A stretch of DNA of 52,092 nucleotides from Colwellia sp. D2M02 (lineage in GTDB: Bacteria; Pseudomonadota; Gammaproteobacteria; Enterobacterales; Alteromonadaceae). Position numbers and translations under genes: made by a program. The stretch is taken from assembly GCF_018860755.1 (NCBI RefSeq), contig NZ_JAHKPW010000058.1, forward strand, positions 149,714 through 201,805, given 5' to 3'. Below, piece by piece: positions 19,058-28,755 of the stretch. The notes beneath the pieces are model-generated. The model was not told the origin of the DNA. It saw only the letters and a program-made list of their open reading frames with translations, and ran no database searches. How positions within the stretch are numbered: position 1 is the first letter of the stretch; the number at the start of each line of letters is the position of its first letter.

Positions 19058-20008
19058 ATGACAAGTCAGCAAACACCATTGCAATTACAACAGCAAGCTA
19101 ACCAGTGGCTCGAGTTACAACGAACAGGGCTAAATGCAAAACAACAACAGGCATTTTTACGTTGGCTAAACGAAAGCTCGGATCACTACGATGCTTATCA
19201 ACAAAGTCAGCAAGTTGACCAGCTACTTGCACAATTAGGCGAGGGTAAAACCGCTGCGATTAATAAAGCAGTTACACTTTCTCCTATTCGAAAAGTGTTG
19301 GCCATCGCTGCCAGTGTCACAATTTTAATGGTCAGCCTAACTAGTTACTACTTTGGGGGAAATACTGATTCCAACTTTACTGCTAACTATCAATCTGCTC
19401 GAGATGAACAAATTGACTTTAATCTTCCTGATGGTAGTAAGCTTAGCTTAGATGCACAAACACAGCTTGCCTTAGCGTTTGATGCTAAGCAGCGCGTGAG
19501 TCATTTAAGCCAAGGTAGGGCGTTATTTGATGTGGCAAAGAACCCACAGCGGCCTTTTATTATTAATACAAATAGAGCCGATATTACCGTATTAGGCACA
19601 CGCTTTAGTGTTGATAGCAAAGTTGACAGTACGCGAGTTAGTGTAGAGCACGGGCGTGTAAAAGTGCAAAGCACTCGCTATGGGGAGCCTGCAGTTGAAT
19701 TAGTACAGGGTCAACAAGCAGTGCTTAGTGAGCACGGTGTTGAAGTACTCAATATGAATCCACAACTTGTTGATGCTTGGCGTAGTGGTCGTTTAGTCTT
19801 TAATAACGTGCCATTGAACGAAGTATGTGCAGAATTTAGCCGTTATCACGATGCTAATTTTAAGTTTAGCGAGCATAGCGTTAGTAGTATGATGCTATCT
19901 GGTACCTTCAATGCGTCAGAGCTCGATAATTTTTTAAATTTATTGCCACATGTTTTGCCCGTAAATATTAAAAGCAATAATAATCAGGTGGTTATAAGTA
20001 AAAGTTAA
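19058..20008 (+). CDS. FecR-family anti-sigma/sigma-regulator
   Basis: A 316-residue single-pass inner-membrane protein. The cytoplasmic N-terminus carries the DUF4880 signature (FLRWLNESSDHYDAYQ), a TM lies at about 86-106, and the periplasmic part is the FecR domain (LPDGSKLSLDAQTQLAL, VLGTRFSVDS, VSVEHGRVKVQS). A C-terminal DUF4974-like segment follows (FNNVPLNEVCAEFSRYH). It relays the state of the outer-membrane receptor to the sigma factor encoded just upstream. Operon order sigma-FecR-receptor is classical. Confidence 0.92.
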   Translation: MTSQQTPLQLQQQANQWLELQRTGLNAKQQQAFLRWLNESSDHYDAYQQSQQVDQLLAQLGEGKTAAINKAVTLSPIRKVLAIAASVTILMVSLTSYYFGGNTDSNFTANYQSARDEQIDFNLPDGSKLSLDAQTQLALAFDAKQRVSHLSQGRALFDVAKNPQRPFIINTNRADITVLGTRFSVDSKVDSTRVSVEHGRVKVQSTRYGEPAVELVQGQQAVLSEHGVEVLNMNPQLVDAWRSGRLVFNNVPLNEVCAEFSRYHDANFKFSEHSVSSMMLSGTFNASELDNFLNLLPHVLPVNIKSNNNQVVISKS

Positions 20009-20111
20009 GTGTGACTTAAAATAACCGCAAAAAAAATCAAAAAAACATTGAGGGATTCGCATTCTCATTCGTTTTCATATAAACACATTTGCTCTATATG
20101 GAATCATTGTA

Positions 20112-22736
20112 ATGTTCACCTCCACGCAACACAGCTTAAAGCTAACCACTCTTACCCTTGCTTTAGGACTGCTTTTAGCTCAGCCTTTGGCTGCTCAAAC
20201 TAGGGCAAACCTAGTCAGCTTTAATATTGCTCAGCAGCCACTTAGTCAGGCGCTTAATCAACTTGCTGAGCAAGCCAATATGAGCTTAATTGCCGACGCA
20301 AGTTTGTTGGTAAACATACAAGCGCCTACGTTAGATGGCCAAAGAACGGTACGTGATGCTTTAACGAGAGTCTTACAAGGTACAGAACTAACTGCTGAAA
20401 TAGTGGGTAATAATATTATTCTTAAAGCAGCTGACACCACAGCCGAGAGTGATGTTGCCATTGTTGAGTTGCCTGCTTATTCAGCCAGTCTTAATGAGCC
20501 ACGACGTGATATTGAAGTTATCGTAGTTAAAGGTCAGCAAATTAACCTTAATCGCGAGCAATTAGAGCGTACCAAGGGTAGTTCAAACTCAGATATTTTC
20601 TCAACCCATACCAGTATTGAAGCAAACAATATACGTAATGAAGCGGGGGCGCTTGATATTGGTATTCGCGGTGTACAAGGCGAAGGGCGAGTACCGGTGT
20701 TTATTGATGGTAGTTTGCAATCAACTCACACTAACCGTGGTTATATGGGCACATCTGATCGCAGTTACATTGACTCAGATTTTATCAGCACAGTTTCTGT
20801 TGAAAAAGGCTCATCGGTTAAGGGCAGTTTATTCAATGCTGGTGCTATCGGGGGGACGGTTAATATTACCACCTTAAACACCAACGATATTCTTAAATCG
20901 GGTCAAAGTGTCGGTGCGTTAATAAAGCTAAAAACATACAACAATAATCACACTCCAACTGTTAGCGATGATGCTAACCAACAGCAGTATTACCAGGTTC
21001 GCAATAATAATAGTAGTAGTGATTTTGATAATGGCGGCATTATGGCTGCTGGCGCCTATCAAACAGACAAGCTTAAAACCGTTTTTGCTTACAGTAATAA
21101 AAAAATTGGTAACTACTTTGCGGGCAAAAATGGTTATGACCACTTTGTTGAAGAATACCCGTGGGGGCATATATTGCCGCCAGTCAACCAAGGTGGAGAA
21201 GTGGTAAATACCAGTTTTGAAAGTGAATCTTACCTCGCCAAAGTACAGTATGCCTTTAATGATGAGCATGAAATAGAGTTAAATACTCGTCATCATCAAC
21301 AAGAAGCTGGTGAAATGCTGACTTCATACTGGCATAAGCAAAGAGAAGGTGATTTTTGGATATTGCCAAATGGTGAATATGGTGAAGTGCCTGCGGGCAT
21401 TGAAACTATGCCACAATGGGAGCCAGGTACCGCTAAAGTTAATAGTGCTAGCGCTTTGTATCGTTATTTACCAGCCAACAATGCATTAGTTGATTTGAAA
21501 GTTAACGCTTGGGCAACAGAGGCCAAGTTAGCGCAATATAATGCCTTAGGGAGTAACTTTGGTCCAAATGCTCTGCAGTACTTTCATGAGTACAGCAATC
21601 AACGTCAGGGTTTAGGTATCTATAATTCATCATCTTTTAACCTCGCCACTATACCAACTACCCTAATGTATGGTGCGTCTTGGCAAGACGAAAACCTAAA
21701 GCCAAAACCAGGATCAGTAGAGGATTTTTACGGCGACCTCACGACCTCACGTGATGGTAAACAAACCGTGCGCAGTGTATTTGTTAATGCACAAATTGAT
21801 TTAGAGCCAGTTGAACTGTCGCTTAACCTGAACCATCATGACTCAAAAACGACAGATAACCAGACGGGGTTAAGCCAAGAGTTTGATCCTAAAACCGATA
21901 TAACGGCACAGGTTTATTATAGTGTGCTAAGCAATACCGCACTAAAATTTAAATATAGTAAAGCTTATAGAATGCCAAACCTCTATGAAACCACGGTTTC
22001 TAATGAAGTGTTTTCATACTCTCCGTATTACCCTGTAACACCTGAAAATACTAATACTTTTGAATTTGGAGTTGAGAGCAGCTTTGTTAATACGCTAACG
22101 CCCGGAGATAAGTTAACGCTATCAGCTAGCTATTTTGATACGCGTATTGAAAATATGCTAGCTACTGGAAATTTACCTAATAAAGACCCTAATGCAACAG
22201 AGTGGCAAACTTCTGCTTATACCTTTACTAACTACGATTCATTTGAATTACCAGGGATTGAACTTAGCATTGATTATCAAGGCGACCTATTTTACAGCAC
22301 GCTTTCATATACCAATTATACAGATATAGAAATGTGCTCTAGTGAGTATGCTGAGCTTGAAGGCGTTGAAAAGTGCAATAATCAGGGGTTTTCAGGTAGC
22401 TTAACACCGCTACGCATTCCACCTAAAAGAAATCTTGTCGTCTCGCTTGGTAAGAAGTTATTAAACGATAAACTCGATACGGGCTTTATTTACAAAGGCC
22501 ATTCTGCCAAAGAACACCCCGGTGGCTTTTTAAGTGGTACTGGCGCAAAAGCCGTTAAAAAAATTCCAGCCAGTTATCAGCTTGATTTCTATGTTGACTA
22601 TCAATTTAACGACACTATTAGTGGTTACACCACAGTAACCAATTTGACTGATCGCTATATCGTTTCATCTGGTTCAATTGTTGCTATGCCTGAGCCCGGA
22701 CGTACGATTACTCTAGGTCTTGAAATCAAAATATAA
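20112..22736 (+). CDS. TonB-dependent transducer receptor with STN domain, probable heme receptor
   Basis: An 874-residue outer-membrane receptor. A signal peptide (about 1-29) precedes an STN signalling domain (FNIAQQPLSQALNQLAEQA to about residue 105), which contacts the FecR-like protein. Then come the plug (GIRGVQGEGRVPVFIDG, with GGTVNITTL near its end) and a 22-strand barrel whose last strand ends TITLGLEIKI. The barrel segment AYRMPNLYE corresponds to the FRAP/NPNL-side region of heme receptors. The gene is followed by heme oxygenase, which makes heme or a heme carrier the likeliest ligand, as in HasR systems. The ligand is inferred from context only. Confidence 0.85.
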   Translation: MFTSTQHSLKLTTLTLALGLLLAQPLAAQTRANLVSFNIAQQPLSQALNQLAEQANMSLIADASLLVNIQAPTLDGQRTVRDALTRVLQGTELTAEIVGNNIILKAADTTAESDVAIVELPAYSASLNEPRRDIEVIVVKGQQINLNREQLERTKGSSNSDIFSTHTSIEANNIRNEAGALDIGIRGVQGEGRVPVFIDGSLQSTHTNRGYMGTSDRSYIDSDFISTVSVEKGSSVKGSLFNAGAIGGTVNITTLNTNDILKSGQSVGALIKLKTYNNNHTPTVSDDANQQQYYQVRNNNSSSDFDNGGIMAAGAYQTDKLKTVFAYSNKKIGNYFAGKNGYDHFVEEYPWGHILPPVNQGGEVVNTSFESESYLAKVQYAFNDEHEIELNTRHHQQEAGEMLTSYWHKQREGDFWILPNGEYGEVPAGIETMPQWEPGTAKVNSASALYRYLPANNALVDLKVNAWATEAKLAQYNALGSNFGPNALQYFHEYSNQRQGLGIYNSSSFNLATIPTTLMYGASWQDENLKPKPGSVEDFYGDLTTSRDGKQTVRSVFVNAQIDLEPVELSLNLNHHDSKTTDNQTGLSQEFDPKTDITAQVYYSVLSNTALKFKYSKAYRMPNLYETTVSNEVFSYSPYYPVTPENTNTFEFGVESSFVNTLTPGDKLTLSASYFDTRIENMLATGNLPNKDPNATEWQTSAYTFTNYDSFELPGIELSIDYQGDLFYSTLSYTNYTDIEMCSSEYAELEGVEKCNNQGFSGSLTPLRIPPKRNLVVSLGKKLLNDKLDTGFIYKGHSAKEHPGGFLSGTGAKAVKKIPASYQLDFYVDYQFNDTISGYTTVTNLTDRYIVSSGSIVAMPEPGRTITLGLEIKI

Positions 22737-22861
22737 AGTGCTAGGACAGTTAAACCGCGGCTCAAGCTTGTTTATATCAAAGAAAAAATACTTTTATACA
22801 AGTAACAGCACAGTAAAAATTATTGTTATAAACCACCAAAACACCGTTAAGGAAGTAAAAC

Positions 22862-23452
22862 ATGACAGCAGCAGTAAGCGCCTCATCTCGGGCACTAGCA
22901 CTTCGACAAGGCACTGCCGATTTACATGACAATATCGACAAAAGCATTATGGAAAAAGACCCATTTGCGAATGTTGATAATTATGTGAAATTTTTATCAC
23001 TACAATATTATTTTTTAAAAGATGTCTCCGCACTCTATGAGCATACACAATTAAGTAAACACATTGATGATTTAGTTTCACGTCGCCGTCTTGGCTTATT
23101 AGAACAAGACTTTATTGACTTAGAATGCAGGCTTCCGACTAGCACGCTTGTGCCACTTATTGATAATAATACCGACCTAGCAACTGCGCTTGGTTGGCTA
23201 TATGTTGTAGAAGGCTCAAAAGTTGGTGCTGCAATGTTAGGAAAACAAGCGCAAGCTCGTCTACACTATACAGGAGAGTTTGCTGCACGTTATTTAGCTG
23301 GCCCAGGGGCTGGACGTGGCAGCGCATGGCGTCACTTAGTGCAATTAATTGACACTATTGAATTAACCGCAGCACAAGAGCAAGCACTGATTAATGGTGC
23401 TCGCCAAGCGTTTACCCGTTTTCAACTTTATCAGGCACAAGTTTATTCATGA
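22862..23452 (+). CDS. Heme oxygenase (bacterial HemO/PigA type)
   Basis: A 196-residue cytoplasmic enzyme that opens heme to biliverdin, releasing iron and CO. The proximal ligand is His22 in GTADLHDNID, and the distal helix carries VVEGSKVGAAMLG with the flexible Gly pattern of the family. GGAAG precedes the ATG. It ends with an ATGA overlap with the next gene. It is placed directly after a TonB receptor and its sigma/anti-sigma pair, so the cluster is a heme-iron acquisition unit. Confidence 0.85.
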   Translation: MTAAVSASSRALALRQGTADLHDNIDKSIMEKDPFANVDNYVKFLSLQYYFLKDVSALYEHTQLSKHIDDLVSRRRLGLLEQDFIDLECRLPTSTLVPLIDNNTDLATALGWLYVVEGSKVGAAMLGKQAQARLHYTGEFAARYLAGPGAGRGSAWRHLVQLIDTIELTAAQEQALINGARQAFTRFQLYQAQVYS

Positions 23453-23856
23453 ATTTAAAGGTAACTTTAGTCTCCTATAAAAATATTGGTTACCAACTAC
23501 TGGGCTTAGCTCTGGTTGGATTGGGCATTATTGGTATTGTTTTGCCAGTAATGCCGACCACTATTTTTTTCATTTTGGCATTGGCGTGTTTTACACACTC
23601 ATCGCCAAAACTGACGGCTTGGTTACTCAATCACCCTCGCTATGGCGCAAGTTTGCGTCATTGGCAGGCACATAAAGTAGTGCCGATAAAAGCGAAATGG
23701 TTTGCTGGAGCGAGTATGCTCGCAGGGTTAATTATTTTATCTTTAAGTAATGCACCTTGGTGGGTTGTGAGTTTAGTGGCCGCAATAGAGGTTATTATTA
23801 TGATTTACCTAGTTGCTCGGCCATCACAAGTGCCTCAAAATGAGCTTCAACATTGA
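23449..23856 (+). CDS. DUF454 (YbaN-family) inner-membrane protein
   Basis: A 135-residue protein with three or four TM helices. The family signature is visible: GIIGIVLPVMPTTIFFILALACFTHSSP, and later HPRYGASLRHWQ. The start overlaps the heme oxygenase stop (ATGA), indicating translational coupling. DUF454 proteins are frequent next to heme oxygenase genes in marine gammaproteobacteria, but their biochemical role is not established. Confidence 0.85.
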   Translation: MNLKVTLVSYKNIGYQLLGLALVGLGIIGIVLPVMPTTIFFILALACFTHSSPKLTAWLLNHPRYGASLRHWQAHKVVPIKAKWFAGASMLAGLIILSLSNAPWWVVSLVAAIEVIIMIYLVARPSQVPQNELQH

Positions 23857-23967
23857 TACTTATCACGCTTTATTATTTGATATAGCAGGCTACATCATTA
23901 AATCGGCTTATGGCTGCAGCATCTAAAAGACTACTTCGAACAACTACCTTCAATATACAACACCACT

Positions 23968-24032
23968 AAAAAGGAAAAAACTATGCAAGCAAAAAATCAT
24001 CATGGCTTGGTAGTTTTTCAACAGTGCGGGTA
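23968..24032 (+). pseudogene. Possible orphan gene start (RBS plus ATG, 16 codons)
   Basis: AAAAAGGAAAAAACT precedes an ATG at 23982 that opens a frame of only 16 codons and runs antisense into the 3' end of the halogenase gene. It looks like the first codons of a gene whose remainder is gone, possibly a former last gene of the heme operon. It may be chance. Confidence 0.25.
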
Positions 24033-25531
24033 ATGAGGGTTTTCAAGCTTGTCATTAAGTCGCTAAGTTGCTCTTCAGATAAGGTATCAGCTAAAGTGTG
24101 ATAATCCTCAGGAATAATGCCTTGCCCTATCATCACTTGTTGCCATGCTATTTCAGTGAATAAATCATCAGGCTTACAAAATACATTCCCTGTTTTTTTA
24201 AATAACGCTATTTTATTGGCTAATGATGGTGGCACTTGCATGCGCTGACAGGTACGCCAAAACTCACTGTCGCCTCGGTTGTTGAGTTTGTAGTGCATAA
24301 TAATAAAATCACGAATAGCTTCTAACTCAGATTTTGCTTGGCGATTAAACTCATCAACGGCGGCTTGTTCAATACCATTATGTGGAAAAAACTTTAACAA
24401 GCGTATCGCTGCCGTTTGAATTAAGTGAATATTAGTCGACTCAAGGGGTTCGAAAAAACCACTAGATAAGCCAATAGCAATCACGTTGTTATGCCACTGC
24501 TTACGACGACGGCCTGTTTTAAAGGAAATAACTCGAGGCTCCCCTAGCGGTTTGCCGTCAAGGTTATTGAGTAATTGCGCTTTTGCTTGTTCATCACTGA
24601 GGTGTTTACTTGAGTAAACTAAACCATTGCCGGTTCGGTGTTGCAGTGGAATACGCCATTGCCAACCAGCAGCATGTGCACTAGAGCGAGTATATGGTTC
24701 AATAGGTGTTATTTTTTCGCAAGGTACGGCAATAGCACGATCACAAGGCAACCAATGAGAGTAATCTTCAAAACCAGTATTGAGTGTTTTTTCAATAAGC
24801 AATGCGCTAAGGCCGCTACAATCAATAAATAAGTCTCCTGTAATCTGCTCACCGTTTGCTAATACTAGGCTTTTGATAAAGCCAGTGTCGTGATGTTGAT
24901 TAACGTGCATCACTTTTCCTTCAATACGCTTTACGCCCATGCTCATCGAGTGCTTTTGAATAAATTTAGCGTATAAACCTGCATCAAAATGGTAAGCATG
25001 AGCAATACCCGGTAGGTTTGTGTTAGGAATATTATGAATAGGTGCAAACTTGTTTTGTTTAGCTGCCTGATAGTTAAGTGAGTAATCCCAAAAACTCTTA
25101 TGAGCGTTTACTGGCATAGCGTTATTTTGTTGCTGTTCCTTTAGCCAAAAATGATGAAAGTCACAGAATGCGAATTTTTTTCCTATGCTGCCAAAGGCGT
25201 GCATATAGCTATTATTGTGTTGACCCCAGTCAGTAAACTCTATACCGAGTTTTATGGTTGCTTGAGTTTCTTTAATGAAGGTTTTTTCATCAATACCTAT
25301 TGCACTATTAAAGTTAACAATAGGGGGAATACTCGCCTCGCCAACACCAATGGTGCCAATATTATCAGATTCAATTAAGGTAATATTTAACGACTTACCT
25401 AAGGTTTTTATCAACAATGCGGCTGTCATCCAACCTGCGGTGCCACCGCCAACAATAACGATATTTTTGATTGTGTTTTTAACGCGACTATTAGTTTTAT
25501 TTTGTGCATTATTTTGAGTGCTATTTTGCAT
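23981..25531 (-). CDS. Tryptophan-halogenase-family flavoprotein (PrnA-like) of a TonB-receptor locus
   Basis: A flavin-dependent halogenase-family protein of about 516 residues. It opens with the FAD dinucleotide fold [17 protein letters not shown], followed by IGVGEASIP. The family Lys lies in [11 protein letters not shown], and WQWRIPLQ corresponds to the halogenase WxWxIP motif. The start at 25531 is chosen because AAGGAAGG lies 7 bases upstream; an in-frame ATG at 25567 is the alternative. It follows the TonB receptor gene, a pairing that recurs in Alteromonadales, Xanthomonas and Caulobacter starch loci. No tryptophan-derived metabolite genes are near, so halogenation of free tryptophan is doubtful and the real substrate is unknown. 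Confidence 0.82.
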   Translation of the reverse strand: MQNSTQNNAQNKTNSRVKNTIKNIVIVGGGTAGWMTAALLIKTLGKSLNITLIESDNIGTIGVGEASIPPIVNFNSAIGIDEKTFIKETQATIKLGIEFTDWGQHNNSYMHAFGSIGKKFAFCDFHHFWLKEQQQNNAMPVNAHKSFWDYSLNYQAAKQNKFAPIHNIPNTNLPGIAHAYHFDAGLYAKFIQKHSMSMGVKRIEGKVMHVNQHHDTGFIKSLVLANGEQITGDLFIDCSGLSALLIEKTLNTGFEDYSHWLPCDRAIAVPCEKITPIEPYTRSSAHAAGWQWRIPLQHRTGNGLVYSSKHLSDEQAKAQLLNNLDGKPLGEPRVISFKTGRRRKQWHNNVIAIGLSSGFFEPLESTNIHLIQTAAIRLLKFFPHNGIEQAAVDEFNRQAKSELEAIRDFIIMHYKLNNRGDSEFWRTCQRMQVPPSLANKIALFKKTGNVFCKPDDLFTEIAWQQVMIGQGIIPEDYHTLADTLSEEQLSDLMTSLKTLITRTVEKLPSHDDFLLA

Positions 25532-25593
25532 TCGCGAACCTTCCTTAATAGTGTTATTAACGTTCATGCTTTTATTTAGGTTTATAGCCTGTC

Positions 25594-25634
25594 ATAAAAA
25601 AAGCCCTAATAATGCAACATTACAAGGGCTTTTG
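25594..25634 (-). terminator. Terminator between the TonB receptor and halogenase genes
   Basis: On the minus strand AAAAGCCCTTGTAAT pairs with ATTATTAGGGCTTTT and ends in a T-run. It sits within the 90-base gap, so halogenase transcription by read-through from the receptor promoter should be reduced. Confidence 0.8.
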
Positions 25635-25657
25635 AAGAAGTATTAAAAGACTGCTAT

Positions 25658-28465
25658 TTACATTTTGTAGCTAAAGCCTAAAAGGTAAGTGCTACCGTAG
25701 TCTTGGTAGTCGCGTACTTGTAGAGCATTATCACCCTGTAATGAGGTAAATGGCTCTTCAGTTAAATTATAACCTTGTAAGAAAATAGATAAGCCTTCTA
25801 AGCTTTCAAAGCCACCTTCACCAAAGTCATAACCAATTTGTGCATCCCAAATTGTTTCACCCATAATATCTACTTGCACAGTATCAAAACCTAAGCCGTA
25901 AACATCACCTTTAAATGCCCCACGCTTACGCATACTTGCTCGTGCTGAAAATCCATTTTTGTCGTAGTAGAAGGTAGCACTGGTGATACTGTCAGATAAG
26001 CCTGGTAGCTCATAGTCGTTATCATTTTGATCTTTCATGTCTGACTCAATGCCAGTGTAGCTGGCAATAATACCAAAACCATCAAGGCTTTCATGAACCA
26101 TGTTAAAAGGTAACGTTGCTGATAATTCATAACCCCAAAGTGTGCCGTCACCGCCATTCACTTTACCGTTACCTGTACCTGTGGTTGTAGCTGGCAATTC
26201 ACCTGTAGCAGGGTCAGCAATGCCCGTCATATCAACTGCGTAGCTGCCGTCAAAAATCCAATTTTGTAAATCTTTATGAAAAAGAGCTACAGCAAAGTAA
26301 CCTTCTGCACTGAAATAATTTTCATAAGATAAATCTATGCCAATCGCTTCTTTGGGCTCAAGTGCAGGGTTACCACCAGATACACTCCAGTAGTTACCTT
26401 CACTGTCAGGTTGTTGATTGTATGTTGCATTAAATGAGGCATTCATTTCATCTAAACGGGCACGTGAAATTGTTTTAGCCGCGCCAAAACGTAATGTTTG
26501 ACTATCATCAATTTGCATTGATAAGTTTAAGCTCGGTAAGAAATGATGGTAGTCATGACTAACATCGGTAGGCTCTGCGACTACTAAGCCGTCAATCGTA
26601 TTAAAAGCACTACCTTGTGAAGATTGCTCAGTATAAACGTAGCGAACACCTAAGTTACCCGTTACTGGCATACCTGCAATTTCAGTGGCTAATTCAGCTT
26701 GCGCAAAAGCAGACATTACTTTCTCATTAACGGTCCATGATTTAGTCGCATGTTTTGGATCCGTTAAACTTTCTTGCAATAAATCATAATAGCCATCGTT
26801 AATTAAGCCCATTGTGTCATAGGCAATCATATCGCCCATGCCAATAAAGTCTAGGTTAGCTGTGCCTAAACGATATTGCTCTGGTACTGATAACATGCCG
26901 GTATTATCAGGGTAACTAAAGCTACTTAGGGTCATAAAATACCCCTCTGATTTTTTAGTTTTTTCTCGTTCACGATAGGCAACACCGTAGGTGATTGCTG
27001 AAATGAAGTCAGAATCAATATCTTGGCTAGCCGCAAATTTTAGCGACATAAGTTCATCATCAATAGTTGGCGTATTGATAAAACCGTCTTGTAATTGGTT
27101 TTCGTATTCTGTGCCTGTTACACCGTATTTATCATTAAGTGCACCACTCCAGCCCCAGCTTAATGGACCACCTAGTTGAATTAGGTTGTAGTCACTGTAG
27201 TCTAAACCGTGGGTAAATTTTGCCCCAGTATTACCCGAGTCAAAGGTGTAGCCTATGTCATCAGCAACACCTCGGTTGTCGCCTCGGCCAGTACCAGCGT
27301 AGCTTTCTACACTGTAAACGTCACGCTCAACTTTTGAGTAACTAGCATCAAAGTCTAAGGTCCAGTTATCGTTAACTGCCCAATTGGTATTAAAACCAAA
27401 TGACATCAGCTCGGCATCACGCTCTTCGTAATCGTTACGTACTAATGCTCGTTGTCCTTGCGTTGTTGCGCTCGTTATAAAGCCTGTATCAGCGTCAATG
27501 GTAACGCTATCGGGAGAAATAGAGCCTTGGCCCCAAGCAAACGGTACTTCAATGCCACGTAATATTTTGGTATCTAAAAAGTCGACATATAAGGCATCAA
27601 ATGTCATTTTTAAATCATCTCTTGGCGCAGCTTCAATAACAAGCATAGCTGAGTCACGCTCTAAGGTAGAAGAACGAACGAAAGGTTTCGCCCCTCCTAA
27701 AATAGAGCCTTGTGAGCCGTCACTGTATTCAAATTCAGGATAACCCCAAGAATTCCAACGTTTTTCTTGGTTAGGTGAAGTCATGGTTGTATAAGCAAAG
27801 GCAACACCTAAAGTGTCATCTGCAAATTGGTCCATGTAAAAGAATGTGCCCTTTAAGCCATCGTCATCACCATTAGGGTTTAACTTCTCAAAACTGGTTT
27901 TTTCATAAGTGCCGTTAAATTGAATAACACGGTCATCTTGGCTTAAAGGCTTGATAGTTTGTAAGTCAATAACACCTGCAATACCTTCACCTTCTAGGCT
28001 GGCATTAGGGGTTTTATAAACGGTAACACCGCTCATTATTTCAGATGGGTATAGGTCAAACTCAACGCCGCGGTTGTCACCAATAGAAACTTGTTCACGA
28101 CCATTTAAGGTTGTGCCGCTTTCATTTTCACCAAATCCGCGAATACTTACTTTACTTGCACGACCGTCAATGCGCTGCGCAGCGAGACCCGGTAAACGAG
28201 CGATAGATTCTGCAATAGAAGAGTCAGGTAACTTACCAATATCTTCAGCAGAAATGGCTTCAACTACACTCGATGAATATCGCTTTAAGTTAATTGATTC
28301 AACAAGGCTTTTACGAAAACCTTTTACTTGTATTACTTCAACAGCTTCTTCTGCTTTTTCCTCTTGGCTTTTGGCTTCTTCGGCAGCAAAACTTGTAGCG
28401 CTTAATGCCATTAAGCCACTTGAAAGTAGAGCTAATGACATTTTGCTTGGTTTAAAATGTAACAT
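25658..28465 (-). CDS. TonB-dependent receptor, MalA-like maltodextrin type
   Basis: A 935-residue outer-membrane receptor. Signal peptide about 1-27, then a Glu/Lys-rich linker, then the TonB box/plug start VEVIQVKGFRKSLVESINLKR. The plug motif IAESIARLPGLAAQRIDGRASKVSIRG is typical of the TIGR01782 receptor group that includes Caulobacter MalA. The barrel ends in YLLGFSYKM. ATG 28465 is chosen because GGGAGAA lies just upstream; the longer frame from 28486 lacks a site. It diverges from the pullulanase gene across a region with two MalR-type operators. It would import maltodextrins across the outer membrane using TonB energy. Substrate is inferred from operators and neighbours. Confidence 0.88.
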   Translation of the reverse strand: MLHFKPSKMSLALLSSGLMALSATSFAAEEAKSQEEKAEEAVEVIQVKGFRKSLVESINLKRYSSSVVEAISAEDIGKLPDSSIAESIARLPGLAAQRIDGRASKVSIRGFGENESGTTLNGREQVSIGDNRGVEFDLYPSEIMSGVTVYKTPNASLEGEGIAGVIDLQTIKPLSQDDRVIQFNGTYEKTSFEKLNPNGDDDGLKGTFFYMDQFADDTLGVAFAYTTMTSPNQEKRWNSWGYPEFEYSDGSQGSILGGAKPFVRSSTLERDSAMLVIEAAPRDDLKMTFDALYVDFLDTKILRGIEVPFAWGQGSISPDSVTIDADTGFITSATTQGQRALVRNDYEERDAELMSFGFNTNWAVNDNWTLDFDASYSKVERDVYSVESYAGTGRGDNRGVADDIGYTFDSGNTGAKFTHGLDYSDYNLIQLGGPLSWGWSGALNDKYGVTGTEYENQLQDGFINTPTIDDELMSLKFAASQDIDSDFISAITYGVAYREREKTKKSEGYFMTLSSFSYPDNTGMLSVPEQYRLGTANLDFIGMGDMIAYDTMGLINDGYYDLLQESLTDPKHATKSWTVNEKVMSAFAQAELATEIAGMPVTGNLGVRYVYTEQSSQGSAFNTIDGLVVAEPTDVSHDYHHFLPSLNLSMQIDDSQTLRFGAAKTISRARLDEMNASFNATYNQQPDSEGNYWSVSGGNPALEPKEAIGIDLSYENYFSAEGYFAVALFHKDLQNWIFDGSYAVDMTGIADPATGELPATTTGTGNGKVNGGDGTLWGYELSATLPFNMVHESLDGFGIIASYTGIESDMKDQNDNDYELPGLSDSITSATFYYDKNGFSARASMRKRGAFKGDVYGLGFDTVQVDIMGETIWDAQIGYDFGEGGFESLEGLSIFLQGYNLTEEPFTSLQGDNALQVRDYQDYGSTYLLGFSYKM

Positions 28466-28639
28466 TGAATATTCTCCCCTAACCATCCGTGAGTTATTTA
28501 TTGGCTAAGTCCTATCAGCCTAATAATTATATGCTTGTGTAATGTTTTATATTTATATTGTGATTGTTGTCATGCGCCTTTATGGGTGGCTACTATGTCA
28601 ACAACTTTAATATAAGGCTACAGCTAATGCTTAGATACT

Positions 28640-28660
28640 ACATGCATACGTATTCATAAG
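28640..28660. promoter_or_regulatory. MalR-type operator 4, receptor-pullulanase intergenic region
   Basis: ATACGTAT at 28646-28653 in the context TGCATACGTATTCA, between the divergent receptor and pullulanase genes. Confidence 0.75.
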
Positions 28661-28670
28661 GGTGGGGCGG

Positions 28671-28691
28671 TATTGAATACGTATGCAACCT
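28671..28691. promoter_or_regulatory. MalR-type operator 5, receptor-pullulanase intergenic region
   Basis: ATACGTAT at 28677-28684 in TTGAATACGTATGCAA, the same 16 bases as at 7479-7494. Its centre is 31 bp from operator 4, the same spacing as operators 2 and 3, so cooperative binding on one DNA face is plausible. Confidence 0.78.
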
Positions 28692-28755
28692 AACGCTAAG
28701 CGTTTTTAGTTTTACTTTTTCACCGTAAATTAGTGAACATATTATTTTCAGCTAA

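Noticed and set aside
20928-21269. 113-codon antisense frame inside the heme-receptor gene
   Set aside because: It is a shadow of the strongly coding receptor frame, with no ribosome site or recognisable product.
23981-25531. Halogenase as part of a pyrrolnitrin- or indole-type biosynthetic cluster
   Set aside because: No other biosynthetic genes are near; the partner is a TonB receptor with maltodextrin operators.
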